Shown here one piece after another: positions 1-11,910 of a stretch of DNA of 64,000 nucleotides (position 1 is the first letter of the stretch; each line of letters starts with the position of its first letter). Origin of the DNA: Pseudopyrenochaeta lycopersici (lineage: Eukaryota > Ascomycota > Dothideomycetes > Pleosporales > Pseudopyrenochaetaceae); the NCBI GenBank assembly GCA_003313425.1, contig NHZP01000002.1, forward strand, positions 2,337,081 through 2,401,080, written 5' to 3'. Made by a program: the position numbers and the translations under genes. A model generated the notes under the pieces. The model had not been told where the DNA came from and did no database searches. It saw only the letters and a program-made list of their open reading frames with translations.

Positions 1-2230
1 TAACGCTTTAAGTATAAGTAATACTAGGGAGGAGATTAAGCCTAATATAAGTAATAAAGGTAAAGTAGTTTTAGCGTTTTTAGGAGTTTTCTTTTACTTC
101 TTATAAATACTTATAAGCTTAAAGCTATAATAATAAATTCTACTTTCTTTCTTAGACTTACTTCTCTTTAGTACTTTAGTTACGTAACTTATACTTTCTT
201 TCTCTTCTTTAAGCGCGTAGCTTTTCTCTCTTATTTAAACTCTTAGACTAGGTTATCTATATTTTTAAAATCTAATACTAAAGTCTAGGTATCTTAAGTC
301 TTATTATAGCTTTTCTACCTTAGCTAGTACTATAGTTAGCTTTTCTTTATATATTTACTTAGGATTTTTTTAACTTTTTAGACTTCCTCTCTTTTAGGAG
401 TAATATTAGGTAGCTAAGTATTTTCCTCTTCTTCTTACTAGGATTTTTAGTATTTAAAGAGTAAGATATAGAATATATTATAAATATAGTAGTAAAGTAG
501 TAAAAGTAAGTAATATACTTACGTTCTAACTACTTCTTATACTCTAAAGAGTCTAATAAACTTACTAGATAACTTTTTTTATTTAGTTAGTAAGTTAAGT
601 TAATATACTTAGTACTAAGTAATATAAGATCTCTTTAGTAGAATACTTTATCTTTATACTTTTTATTATAATATTAGCTTTAATACTCTTATACTTTTTA
701 TAGGTATTCTATAAGACTATAAGTATAGTCTTTACGCTGTATATACGCTTAACTCTGTCTATTATATTAGGTATCTCCTTCTCTAGCTTACTATCCTTAG
801 GAGGTAAAGTAACTAGTAGGTACTTACTATATAGTATAGAAAGGAGTTAATTTTATTAACTTATAGACTAAATTATTATACGCAAATTAAGCTGCACTTA
901 AAAGCTTAACCTAGTTATCCTAAGCTACTAATATAAAGACTTAAAGGTACTATTTAAGCGTTTAATTCTAGCGTTCTATTTACCTATCTATTTATAGATA
1001 GAAAGCTATACTTAGCTTACGCTTTATCTATAGTTAGTAGTAAATCTCTGCCTAAAAGTTAGAGGTAAAGATAGGGCCTTTATCTAATATAATACTTTTC
1101 TATACTCTAAACTTTAAAATTATATAGTTAAAGTAAGCTTTTATAAACTATTTTATATTCTATATCTTTAAAGTAAGTATATAAAGTACTATCTTTAAGA
1201 AGTAATTAATAATTATAAGGATTATATTAAATACGTAACTTAAACTATCCTTTACTAAGAGTAACTTAGAAATAAAGTTTAGTATAACTTCTTTAAATAT
1301 ATCCCTAAGAACTAGTAGAAGTACTAGCTTTCTATATTAATTATACCTTAAAGCTTTACTCCTTTAGTAAATAGTATATATTCTTATGTACTCTTAAATA
1401 TTATAGCTAAGCGTTAGCTAATAGTATAGCTTTCTAATTAGCTTAAGCGTTCTACGTGCGCTAAAGTAGCCTACTATATACGTATTATAGTTCTAAAATA
1501 AAATCTCTTACTTAATAGCTAGTTCTTCTAGAATATATATTCTACTATTATATCTTAAGACTTTTCTTTTATTAAGACGCTAAATAGGCGCCCTTTTACT
1601 ACTTTAAGTACATTCTACACGCATAGAGTCTATAATTTACTACTAGGTAAAGGCGTCCTCTTACTATAGTTAGTACAGAGTCTCTATCTATATTTTAAAC
1701 TCTACTATTATAGGTTTACTACTAACTAATACTCTAGCTAGTAAGCGTAGCATGTATAGTATATATTTTATAGCGCTAGTAGTAGGGACCTTTATAGTTC
1801 TATAAACTATAGTAATATACGTTTTATACGTGCCTACTAAGCTAAGCTTAGTTATAGATTCTCTTACTCTACTATACTTTACTCTTACTAGTAGTTTATT
1901 CTATAAGGTAGGTAATAACTAGGTTAGTAATAGGTTCTCTTATATATAATCTACTCTTTATAAAGGGCTTTCTATAGAGTTTATTTTTCCTAGGTAGTAC
2001 TTTACTTTAAAATTAAAAGCTCTTAGATAGATTACCTAATATACTTAATATAAGTTTAACTTCTATACTACGCGTATAAAGCGTAGGTTATTATAGTTAC
2101 TTAGGACTTATATAGTGTGCTACGTACTTTAAAAGTAATGCTGCTACTACTTAAAGCTATATATAATTACTAAGAGCTCTAAATTATATATTTTATAATT
2201 TAGCTTAGCGCTCTAAAGCTTTTTTCTCTC
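1..2230 (-). repeat. RIP-degraded Ty3/Gypsy-like retrotransposon remnant
   Basis: This is a very AT-rich block in which CpA and TpG dinucleotides are almost absent by eye, the expected end product of repeat-induced point mutation. Read on the minus strand, about 950-1115 keeps the shape of a retroviral-type integrase core: a stretch like SDKGPIFTSNFWAE is followed by a decayed form of the HPQTDGQ.ER motif (AFYLQIDGQVNRTLE once RIP-type stops are read as Gln or Trp). The rest of the block reads as stop-riddled polyprotein. No LTR or target duplication was found, so the element is truncated or its ends are beyond recognition. The class call rests on the integrase motif only. Confidence 0.55.
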
Positions 2231-2342
2231 CCGTCAGAGCTGTGACTGCTGACCTCCTCGATATCGTCGTCGGACCCGCTGCATACATAGCTGCTGAGTT
2301 GCTTAAGGTAAGCGATCTGTTAAATTAAGGGAGATATGTCAG

Positions 2343-2882
2343 TTAACTAGTAGAAATGATATGCCTCTCTTGCCTAACTGTAATAGCGGACTGCAGGACA
2401 GGTTAGACAGTAGAGGTAACAGCCAGTCCCAGGAGACTAATTATCCAGCCAGCCTTAAACAACAGATAAGCTAACATGCTAATCGCTAAACGCGAAGCCA
2501 AGTACAGCAACTCAACCCTCTTTAATAAAATGGCTCCCCCTTCTGTCTCAACACGCGGCTCCTCCTTAGCCTTAGCCAGCGCGGCAACATTCTGCTACAG
2601 GTTTTAATAAAGCGTAACCCTAAGCAAAGCAGCGGCTGAACCTCGAAGTACGACTGCTACCAAAGCGATAAAGGTTGGAGTGTACTCATACCACTTATTA
2701 CTATTTGTGGGCTTTCCATCTGCGGAGAAGATGATTGCTAGCACACAGCAAATTCCGATAAGGAGAGCAACCGTTGCAACCCAAGTTGCATTTAGAACTT
2801 GCTCAAAAGGAATTCGCCCGTTTTTAGGAAACTGTGTGAATAGGGCTGTAGTTGTTTGGCGGATGCGGTTTCTCTGAGCCAT
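2343..2882 (-). pseudogene. Broken fungal membrane-protein gene with RIP-type nonsense codons
   Basis: The minus-strand frame starts with Met at 2882 and runs 92 codons to a TAA at about 2604, then stays readable for about 85 more codons. It is interrupted by stops of the TAA and TAG type where CAA (Gln) or TGG (Trp) would keep the sense, for example LY-stop-NL-stop-QNVAALAKAKEE and later STV-stop-PVLQSAITV. C-to-T and G-to-A changes of this kind are what RIP makes. Hydrophobic segments at ATWVATVALLIGICCVLAII, FIALVAVVLRGSAAALL and LAISMLAYLLFKAGWIISLL suggest at least three membrane spans. The family is not recognised with confidence; it has the general look of a fungal DUF3176-like multi-pass protein. 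It lies next to the RIP block at 1-2230, so RIP may have leaked into it. Confidence 0.5.
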
Positions 2883-3539
2883 GGCGATCAGCAGGGTTTT
2901 GGGGAATTCAATTACCCAATGGGTTGGGACAGTGCTATCTTAAAGGAGCAGACAACCCATTTTCGTTGTGCTTTTCGAGTTTTCAGCCGCAGCTGAGGTC
3001 GAAGTTGATAGCCTGGCCTAGAGCGTGGTAGGATTTGATTGATTGATTGGTTCGATCCCACTTGTTTTCAGCCGCAGCCACGCTCAGGGGCCGAGGTTTG
3101 GACAGCCGAAGCTTTTGCAGTTATAATATTGTTAAAGCTGGCGATAAAGTTGCGCATAATAGGACATAGCAATATGACGAAGTCTGTAGTCTGCTCGCTG
3201 AGTCCCTTAAGCTTATTGAGCCGCGAAAGAATGTGTTCATAGTTAGATTTGTTACTGTTGCAGACAACGCGCCGTGACGTACCGCGCTCTGGGTACAGCA
3301 ACAGATTTCCACGCTCAACCTCCAGCCTGTGCGCTGGCCTCTGCGGTGGACTGTGCTTAATTAGACAAAATACTAGCTCCTACGAACTTCCTGAATAGAT
3401 CACCCACCGTCGCCCAGCTCCTTGTTTTTCTTCCACGGTTACTGAGTAACAGATAGAATGCCGCACATACACATGCTAGTGTATAAGAAGTAAGCTTACA
3501 GGCTACCTATTATAAGGGTTCCAGCAGTAGAGCGGCTAT
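2883..3539. other. Intergenic DNA, no gene seen
   Basis: Normal base composition. Only short overlapping frames without recognisable motifs are present on both strands. Nothing could be supported here. Confidence 0.5.
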
Positions 3540-3788
3540 TGTAATGGGCTGCACCGTTTGAACAAGAGAGGCTTCGCTACTATCGCACGGGGAAGGAACT
3601 CCTTAATCTCCTCTGCCCCCTTACTTATAAGCTCGAACGAGTTAGTAGCTAGAGGAGCACGCTCCTCCTCACTCGTACGAACATATATATATATCCTCCA
3701 AGGATACCTGTGACCTCTTCTCTATCTTTCTCCTTCTGTAATATAAAACAAATGCACACTCGTTAGTTAGGCCTCTTCGCCCATAACA
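3540..3788 (+). repeat. Solo LTR of the Ty3/Gypsy family at 24330-30884
   Basis: This 249-bp segment starts TGTAATGGGCTGC and ends CGCCCATAACA. It is a homologue, in opposite orientation on the + strand, of the LTR pair at 24330-24579 and 30635-30884. It is flanked by GCTAT (3535-3539) and GTTAT (3789-3793), a 5-bp target duplication with one C-to-T difference. No internal element sequence is attached, so it is a solo LTR left by recombination between two LTRs. Confidence 0.8.
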
Positions 3789-5240
3789 GTTATTAATAGT
3801 AGTCGTAGAGAATATAGGCATAATCTAGTCCCCGAAGTTTAGATCTTTTACATCTACCTAAATTAAACTTATTAATTTCCGCGCGGAGAGGCTGTAGTTA
3901 GTATATTTATACTACTAAGGTTTTCTATTATAAGTTGTTTCTTTCCCTAGCATGCTATAAAGTAGTTACGCAGTTCTTTAGTAGTTTTAATAATAAAGAA
4001 GTTTAGCTGTAAGACGATAGTGAACTAGATGTTATTAGGGCAGATAGGAAGATTGTAGTAATAGCTATATACATACTATACTGTGTGCATAAAGCTATTA
4101 GTAGATAGAGTAAAGTGTAAATCTTAGAACAAATTATTAGAGAGAGAGCTATAAACAATGTGCTTACTTTATTTTACTTCTTTGCTGCAGCGTTCGGCGA
4201 CGAGATAATCCCTAGAGTCGACCTTTTTCCTAGCCTAGGCCTTAGACTTTATGGTCTGCGATTTTGAAAGTGACGGGCATGCTGTGCAATGTTTGGTGGT
4301 GAGTCGTAAGGGGACGGAAAGCCTAGAGTTTCCAAGCGAGTTTAAATACTTATAACTACTTGTCCTGCAACGGTACCTGAATTGACGTGGACTATGGCTG
4401 CTGCCTTAAGCTTATGTAATTTCCGTGGTTCGATTAAGGGCAGCCAATCCTCTGAAATACACAGCGGGGCAACTACGCATCAGCCCACTGGTGCTTCATT
4501 TTCGATACTCGAGTCGATGAAGACCTTCTGCTAATCGGCAGGTGTCCAGTTCTTGGATGGCTGAAATTTACAATGTCACCAAACCTTGATACAAATCAAA
4601 ATGTGCATAGGTGGACCACTTGCAAGCACCGATAGGCTTCCCCCAAGGTTCTCTACGCGATGAGATTGGGCAACCCTTAAAGTCCATGGTTTTGCTGCAT
4701 ACACATCATTGTTCTGATTTGCCCTGCCAAAGATCACCTCGCTGCTGTCGTTTGATCGCGGTCAATCTGTAATGGCGATACTTTTACATGTTCTATGCAT
4801 GTAAGTACCGCCTTGCATGTCCACTGTCCACCTACAGAACGTCAGTCTAATACGCGATCAGTCTCCTAATCCTACTTACACCATTGTCATATCTCCCACT
4901 ACACAAGGGACTATTCATTCTTCGATCAGCAAATGGCACCTAAGTCACAGCTGCTCTGCTGCTCGCTCTCTGCGCCCAGTCACAAATCGCAACTATGTAT
5001 TATCTCTAAGCATGCCATCCATTCAAGTGACACGGACATGTGGTACCCAAGTCACCACTGTCTCTCGACTACCCCAACCCGGTGCAGCTCCTCTTGCAAT
5101 GGATATGCTCATTACCCCTGTACGTATATTTTCTCGACGATCCATGGCAAAGTATTTCTGACCAGTGCATCTTTCGCACAGCCTGGCATTTCTCCTCGTA
5201 GTGCGCACGTGCGCACAAACTGATCCCCAGCACGGTCCGA
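3789..5240. other. Intergenic DNA without a recognisable gene
   Basis: The first 400 bases are AT-rich and RIP-like; the rest has normal composition. Open frames at 4817-5310 overlap one another on both strands and show no domain or codon pattern that favours one of them. The region may include the 5' part of the broken gene that follows. Confidence 0.4.
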
Positions 5241-5284
5241 CAACAGCGACATAAACAAAGACAGATGATAGCACCTTCCTACCC

Positions 5285-5683
5285 AACAAGACGGCAGTCA
5301 CACTGCTCACTCTTCACGCTAGCCTCTGTGTCTTCTGGGCGATCCTCGGCGGTCAGTCAAAAGTCGGTTGGGCTGAACTTCCCTTCGTCACAATCATGGG
5401 CATCAACGAATATTTTATTAATTCCGTCATCACGATCGCAACCGGCGTTGCTTTCGCTCTTCAGATCGGCACTGTTAGGGAAACCTAAGACCCGTCAGCG
5501 TTTAATCAGACAACATTGCTACTACAAGCTGTCATTTTCTTGTCTCCTGCAGTGTCGTGGCCGTTCAGGATCAAGGTACCGCAGAATTTGAGGCCTCAAG
5601 GCAACTGGTGGCTTGTGGAAGAGAGTTATCCTCTTATAGGCTGGACGTGCATTAACAGTGCTGCCATTGCGATCAGCTAGGGC
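5285..5683 (+). pseudogene. Fragment of an unidentified multi-span membrane protein
   Basis: Frame 2 of the + strand reads coherently from about 5285 (NKTAVTLLTLHASLCVFWA...) through hydrophobic segments such as TLLTLHASLCVFWAIL and VITIATGVAFALQIG. It meets a TAA at 5486-5488 and then continues in the same frame (NQTTLLLQAVIFLSPAVSWP...) to a TAG at 5681-5683. The TAA could be a nonsense mutation. It could also lie in an intron ending at the pyrimidine-rich TGTCTCCTGCAG at 5540-5551, but a good in-frame donor was not found. No start codon or conserved motif identifies the family. It is called a pseudogene because neither end nor a clean splice solution was seen. Confidence 0.35.
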
Positions 5684-6620
5684 ATCGTGCTGTATGCTGC
5701 CTCTACAAGAGCCTACAGCAGAGTTGAGCCAGACAGAGAAATACAAGCCTTGCTGGCTACATAGAGGACAGAGACTCGGCATTTGTATGACTTGCAGTAT
5801 CTTAATTAGATTTTGAAGATGAATCAGGCGGATGTTATGTAAAAGTACATTAGGGTAACGAGCGTAGCAATATACCTTTAGGTTATGAGAAAGGCTAGTA
5901 AAATTTCGGGCTTGCACAAGTTAAAAAAGTTACTCTATTAAGACTCACTAAAGTTTATGCGAAATTTAAGTAGCTAACTTGCGTCTCGGCCAGTCCGGAT
6001 TTTCAATGTCGTCCATTTTCAGCGACAATAACCTCCAATTTCGTATGGAATTTTTATCTGGGTAATATTCCATATGCAAGAGGTGTTACCTCGCTGAGCT
6101 CTCTGAGACATTGCTTGAAGTTGGTAGCTAGAGGAAGTGTTGTAGAGAAGAAGACAATAACCAGAGCCTCATGAAAGATAATGTAAGTACTCTTAGGCTA
6201 CAGGTTTCAAGTGCTGCAGCGGCTGAATGCTTGTGGTGGCGATGGAACCAGCTGAATTCGAAGTGGTGGCTAAGTTGGGGTCGCGAGGTCAACCCCGCCA
6301 GCTTGTGTGTCCAAACATACCTTCACTAAGGACATTTTAGCGAAAATGTCTCAAAGTTACGTCCCCTAACCAGGTTTTAATTCGTGACAGCCGCGTATTC
6401 ACAGCCCTTGAAGCCTAGTATAATCCACACCCATACATCGTCATGTGGGTACAAGTTGTTCGAGTTGAATGAAGAGAATTAGTCCTGCCATGTCTTAAAT
6501 AAAAATAGGTACAGCACTTGGACCGCAGTGGGTTGAGATATGTAAATATAAATCACGACTTACACAGTACCGTCGTGAAAATAAACAACTTCAATCCGAC
6601 TATTTCTTGAAACAAGCACA
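5684..6620. other. Intergenic region upstream of the astacin gene
   Basis: No gene seen. The last 100 bases are the likely promoter of the downstream protease gene: an AT-rich stretch with TATAAAT near 6547 lies about 75 bases before the ATG at 6621, and the ATG is preceded by CAAGCACA. This is a loose match to a fungal core promoter, judged by eye. Confidence 0.4.
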
Positions 6621-8125
6621 ATGGCAGCTCAAAAAGTTGGTTTTCTCATTTTAAACTGCCTACTTCATGCAGCCTACGGCACTCCAGTTGATCCTATTGT
6701 AACAGATGTCGCAGTAAATGCCAGTTTCACTCCACTGCCAACCACAACATCAAACCCTGGTTCTAGTCAAGCTACCGATTTTATTTTTACTCAAGGGCCA
6801 ATAACATCAGCAGCCGTTGAAGGGCCGGCAGTGTTATCAGTCAATATCTATACAACTCTAGAAATCTATGCTGGGCCTGCTGGTCCACAAGCAACACAAA
6901 CTGACAGCAACTGCAACGCCACCGCAGCGTATACTGCCAAGAAAACTGTTGCATACTTTGTCACCGAGCACGGAAATGCTGTGATTGATGGCGATATCAT
7001 CTTTGGCACTGAAGCTGAGATACTCAGAGCGGCAGTCAACCCCTCAATACGCAAGAGAGCATTTTCCCTGATTGCTAGTTCACCTCAAAAATGGCCCGGA
7101 GGCATAGTTTACTACAAATGGGATGCCAATCTGCCCGAAACACATAAGAATTATTTTCTTGCCGGCGCTGCGGAATGGACTAACAGGCTCCCGTTCCTCA
7201 GATTCGTCAACGACCCAGATAACACTAGCGGTAAAGCCAGAACTGTCAAAGCGTCTAGCGGCAATCGCTCTAGGGTTGGCTGCTGCAACGGAGATATTGA
7301 GCTGTGCCCTAGTTGCAATCCGCGGAGCGCAAGACACGAAATTGGTCATAGTGAGTTCCGCAACTTGTTCCCTCCAGAAATGATATCACTAACAAAAACC
7401 TTTCAAAAGCCCTGGGTCTAATCCACGAACACCAGCGACCGGATCGTAATACCTACGTCGACTTTGTGTGCGATGCCAGCCCTTGCAGCTCTGAGGTAGA
7501 AAACAATATTGCGATAGAAGAGGGAAATGGCCGCAACTGGGCTGGTTCGTACGACTTAAACTCTTTGATGCACTACGGAGACGGCTGCATCGGGGATAAC
7601 ACGGATCCTCACAACTGCTTCTCAATCGTGCCTATGGCTGGTGTAGTTTTTAACGGCCCTGCGCAATACCCGTCAAAACTTGATGCGCAACGTGTATGCG
7701 AGCTGTACTACGAAGATTGCCACAGCATCTGTGGTGACGGCATCTTAACGCCGGGTGTCGAAGACTGTGATGACGGTAACAATGTAGATGGCGACTCTTG
7801 TTCAGCAAATTGCAAAGGTGGACCAAAGTGCGTGCCGACATGCGAGCCGCTCCCCCCGAACAACCTTTGCGGAACCCGTGCGACATGCACTGTCTTCAAC
7901 CCATCTATTACATCTACACACAGTGGTCAGACCTTTTGTATGTGTCAGGCTGGATACAGGGGCACTGGTCTGGATTTAAGTGGTAACGACCAGTATCGTA
8001 TGACCTGGAGCAACTCCTTTGGAGGGCAAACTCATAGAGTATTTGTGCGACCTGGACAGGATTGCGAGGAGCTCTGTGGTGATAATAACTGCTTAGAGGT
8101 GCCACTACAGGATACTTGTCGCTAA
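6621..8125 (+). CDS. Secreted astacin-family zinc metalloprotease with Cys-rich and EGF-like modules
   Basis: Two exons, 6621-7350 and 7410-8125, encode 481 residues. The 59-bp intron has GTGAGT, branch site CACTAAC and a terminal AAAAG; splicing restores the active site HEIGHTLGLIHEHQRPDR at residues 239-256. His239, His243 and His249 are the expected zinc ligands and Glu240 the catalytic base. SLMHY at 295-299 gives the Met-turn (Met297) and the extra tyrosine ligand (Tyr299), which defines peptidase family M12A. A signal peptide covers about residues 1-20. Residues about 50-200 look like a propeptide and the start of the catalytic domain. After the protease comes a Cys-rich repeat with CGDG...CDDGN...GDSCSANC, of the kind called a Myxococcus cysteine-rich repeat, then an EGF-like stretch ending CMCQAGYRG. 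It likely cleaves extracellular proteins; the substrate is unknown. No frame damage is seen, unlike most neighbours. Confidence 0.9.
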
Positions 8126-9840
8126 GCGCAGTTTGTACTATATTTATGTGCTTTATTAACGTCCATCCCTGCGTAACGGAAACCCCACCGTGGCGGAACG
8201 CAGGCAGTACTTTCCATCATAACAACATCAAAACGACTGCGGACTTGGCACCCCGTAACGGTGACGTTGGAGTGGTAGGAAGGGTATGGGTGGTCGAGAA
8301 TATCCGCGCCACCTCACTTTACTCCTATACACAAGAACCATCTGTCCCCAGAGACCTACTATTTTCCTTGTGTCTACTACCTAAAATCTAGAAAATGATT
8401 CTTCTACATGAACGCTGTACTTCTGGGCTCGTAGAGGCGCTTTGCCTCGTGTGTCGCGACCGCTACACTTTTAGTCTCCCCCTAATGTTCAGCTCTTGTT
8501 TATGCTAGCTTGCCTTGGTGTGGTTAGGGTTTAGGGTGTATTTTTAAAGTCCGATGCACTTTCGTATTGTGATGCCGCCCACGAGGTTCCTAAGTGGCCT
8601 TGTTTTGTGGTGTGACCTGCCGCCGAAACGTACCATTTCGTCCTGACGCAGCTCCATAAGAGTAATGCTTTGCTCGGACGTGCCATCGAGGCTACTAAAT
8701 ATAAGAGCTCTCGCGCGAATCTCCTCAGACTTTGTCCGGTGTGTCGAAGTGGCCCCACTCCTTCAACCCAGGGTGGGGCGACAGTGGACGACGCTATCTG
8801 TTAATGTGCAGTATTGTGCGGCACCAATAGTAGCAGCATGCTGAGTGTCTGCAGTGATTTGTGTAACAGTGACGCCGTTCAGTCGAGGGCTCGTCGAAGT
8901 GAGATGTCGCAAACATGTTTTGTGATGGGTTTCACAAAACCCAGTCCTCGCTGTTAATCGCGTTTTCAGCGTGATCAGTTGTCCATGCGGGGTAAGGCGA
9001 ATGTGAAGGTGACGGCTATCTCGTCCTTTAACAGGTACAGTTTTGGGTTCTAATTAAACGCCACTGGTGGTACTTAGAACAACAACACAGACAGTATCAA
9101 TCAATTCCCTAGGGTTACAGTTAATTGGACTATGCATCTCGATAAACTTAATAGGAATCGCGAGTCAGTATTAATGTTATCGTAAATTATCTACGATAAA
9201 AAAGATCCGAAAACACCCTGAAGTACCAGAAGCTCTTAGTCTTAGCTTGTAGATAAATTGCGGTATTTACTAATGCGCAGCCAAGCCGTTTCGAGACATC
9301 ATTGCCCCGTACCGTACGGCCTGGGCCACAGATTGATGAAGTAGTGGCTATTGGATTACTGCTACTATTCCACAACTATATCATCTAGCCAGCACACTCC
9401 TTCTTCGATAGTCCATTCCGCCGTCATCCACGGATGGCTCGCTGACCAGCCAGCTTCGTCTTACTCTCCTCGATCCCAAAAACGCGCTCGTAGCCCATTC
9501 TACTGAGTGCCACAACCCAAGAAACTTCGACCGCTTAAGTCTACAAATACGAATATTAACTGTTGCGTGCCATAGTGTAAGGATGGTAAGGAACAATGGT
9601 CCCTGATCAGAGAAACTCGCCGCACGGACAACGATGCCTAGCAAGACTGGCCATGAAGTCCACTTCCTAAACTAGGGTCGTCTACAATAATGTACTAAAT
9701 AATCCAGCGTAGTGTGGTGCGAGGTATATTTGTGCCTCTTAGGCACTTTAAAAGTTTACTACGAGACAGTGCCTACTGGTAACTGGGTAGGAAATATTCT
9801 AGGACACGTGCAGAATAGACTTAATAATACTTAAGTTGGC
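8126..9840. other. Intergenic DNA, no gene supported
   Basis: Normal composition. Several 60-90 codon frames occur on both strands, none with a motif, a start context or a splice solution. From about 9700 the sequence grades into AT-rich RIP-like DNA. Confidence 0.45.
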
Positions 9841-11242
9841 CTTTTACAAGGAGTTTATAGATTACCCCTTTAGTCTCAACCTTACAGGGGGCACTATAGT
9901 ACACAAGTAGTGCATTAGAAAATATAGCTAAGTGCAGATTACTCTGTTTATATGCTAAAATAGAGAATAAAACAATAGATCCTCTACTACTTTAAGTATA
10001 TATTTACTTTTAAAACTTTCTAATTAAGTAACTCTTTAAACTTAGCTTATATATAATACTTCTAAGTATTTCTTTTAGTCTTAGTGCTTTTACTTAACTA
10101 ATAGTATTATTTAATTAATAGGTGAATCTTAAGTCTACTTACTAAAGCTTAAGAATTTTTTTTAGTTTACTTTTACTTTTACTTTTTTTTAACTTTCTTT
10201 ATTAACTTAATAGTAGATAGCTTTAATAATAAAAAGATTTTTAACTAGTAGCTTAAATTTAAAGCTTATTAAAGAGATACTATAGTAGCTAAAGTATAAG
10301 TAGCTTATAAGTAACTTAAAAAAATGTTTTATAAATACTAACAAAAGAACAAAAATTAAGCTATAAAAAATTTAGAACTAGTTATTTTAAAAACCTTTAT
10401 TATTAAAAATATAAAATACTTTAACTTTATATTAATAAGCTCTTATATTAACTTATTAACTAAAAAAGTTAACTTATATTTTTTCTTTAATAATATAATA
10501 TAGTATACGATAAAAGCTTAATAAATATAACTATATAAAAAAGCTACTAATTTAAGTCTTCTTAAAAACTTTAATAACTATCTACTTTTAAATAACTTTC
10601 TAAGTTTACTAGTATTTATAAGTTTAAGTCTACTTACTTTTATTTAGTAATTAGTACTTTTAAGTATAAAGCTTATACAAAACTACTTTAGTAAGTTCTT
10701 AAGTGTTACGCTTATATAACTTACTTACTTATTAATACTATTTAAGTATACTTTATATACTTTTAAGAAAAATAAGAAGTTATTAAAAGTATACTATTTT
10801 AATACTTTTACTTAAAAGTAAGAACTAACTAAATAATAATATAGCTTACTTAATAAAAAGATAAGCTAGTTAAAGAATATAATAAGCTTAGTAATTAGTA
10901 AAATAAGCTTATTACTAACTATAAGTCTTTAAAAAGTTTATTATAAGAAGTTAAGAATAAGTATAACTTTATATTATATAACTATTTATTATCTAGCTCT
11001 CTTAAAGTTTTAAGCTTTACTAAACTTACTATATTATAGCTAGCTCTAAAAGCTATAAGTAAGCTTATACTAAGAAAAATAAGTATACTTATATAAATCT
11101 TCTTATAAAGTAATATAGTAAGTAGTATCTTTAATAAGTTTAGTTTATTTTAGTAAGTTCTACTTTTAACTAACTTTCTTCTTACTTATAAATACTAAAT
11201 ATTTTTAGGTAATATAGTAATACTAAGCTTTTATTTAACTAA
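9841..11242. repeat. Strongly RIP-mutated AT-rich block, element class unknown
   Basis: Extremely AT-rich with CpA and TpG nearly gone from about 10000 on. Stops occur in every frame. No reverse transcriptase, integrase or transposase motif could be read. It ends at the target duplication of the Copia element, so that element inserted into already repetitive or later RIP-treated DNA. Confidence 0.5.
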
Positions 11243-11247
11243 GCTCT

Positions 11248-11612
11248 TGTGGAGGAAAAAGGGAGAGCTTGGCAACAGTTACCCAGGTGATCTATGAGAT
11301 GGACCACTGTTTTGTCTAGGAGGCTTTGAGAGCCAGCTATATAAAGGAGAGCTGAGCACGGCCTATTACAGGGGCCATTGTACGGTAGGAGCGTGAGCAG
11401 CGTGTACGCGTGCGCGTGCGCGCACGTGAGTCTACCTTCAGGTGTCTCCTGCGTGAGCTTGCCCATCAGCTTGCACGTGAGCGTGCACGTGAGCGCGCAC
11501 GTGAGCGCGCCCTTGACTGCACGCAGAAGTACGTGTCTCTCCAGGGTAAGCTCCTACGTCAGCGCGCACGTGAGCCTACCGTACCCCAGGTCACAGCGCG
11601 TTGTTTGCAACA
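11248..11612 (-). repeat. 3' LTR of the Copia element
   Basis: Read on the minus strand it starts TGTTGCAAACAACGCG and ends TTTTTCCTCCACA. In the sense direction it has five CACGTG hexamers (at 11567, 11498, 11486, 11474 and 11423; the three middle ones exactly 12 bp apart), then TATATA near 11337-11345, and after that the probable transcribed R/U5 part. This copy is not RIP-mutated. The other copy (18263-18627) is the same length and nearly identical except in its last 70 sense bases. Confidence 0.9.
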
Positions 11613-11776
11613 CACCCCCCAGGTGGGCAGCTCGGGCTGCTCAACTGACCAATCAGCGCGTTGTGCTCAATATCCCCCTTCACCTCCGTTTTCTGCTTGA
11701 GATCAATTCCCACCTTCACCTTCAAAAAATGGCCTCATATAGCGCGCCTCGCGCGCTCCTCAGCTCCATTTCTTCA
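11613..11776 (+). promoter_or_regulatory. Polypurine tract of the Copia element and presumed leader of the antisense gene
   Basis: 11613-11620 reads GGGGGGTG on the minus strand, directly before the 3' LTR, as expected for the plus-strand primer of reverse transcription. The remaining bases to 11776 have unmutated composition and lie upstream of the antisense gene on the + strand. An ATG at 11729 opens only a low-complexity frame (Thr/Ala/Pro repeats) that stops at 11922, so it is not favoured as the true start. Confidence 0.5.
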
Positions 11777-11900
11777 ACAACAGCAGCACCAACAGCAACA
11801 ACAGCAGCACCAACAGCAACAACAGCAGCACCAACAGCAACAACAGCAGCACCAACAGCAACAACAGCAGCACCAACAGCAACAACAGCAACACCACCAC
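11777..11900 (+). repeat. 21-bp CAG/CAA-rich minisatellite
   Basis: About six tandem copies of a 21-bp unit (CAACAGCAGCACCAACAGCA plus one base) are followed by a short CAC run. Frames through it give Thr-Ala-Pro, Gln-His or Asn-Ser repeats. It precedes the favoured start codon of the antisense gene at 11911 and so would lie in its 5' leader. Confidence 0.85.
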
Positions 11901-11910
11901 CACCACCATC

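Noticed and set aside
7080..7899. Several minus-strand and alternative + strand frames over the protease gene
   Set aside because: They are shadows of the astacin coding sequence, which has the active-site motifs and a clean intron.
11471..11510. Regularly spaced short repeats in the LTR, considered as a CRISPR-like array
   Set aside because: The units are contiguous 12-mers without spacers, in a eukaryotic LTR promoter.
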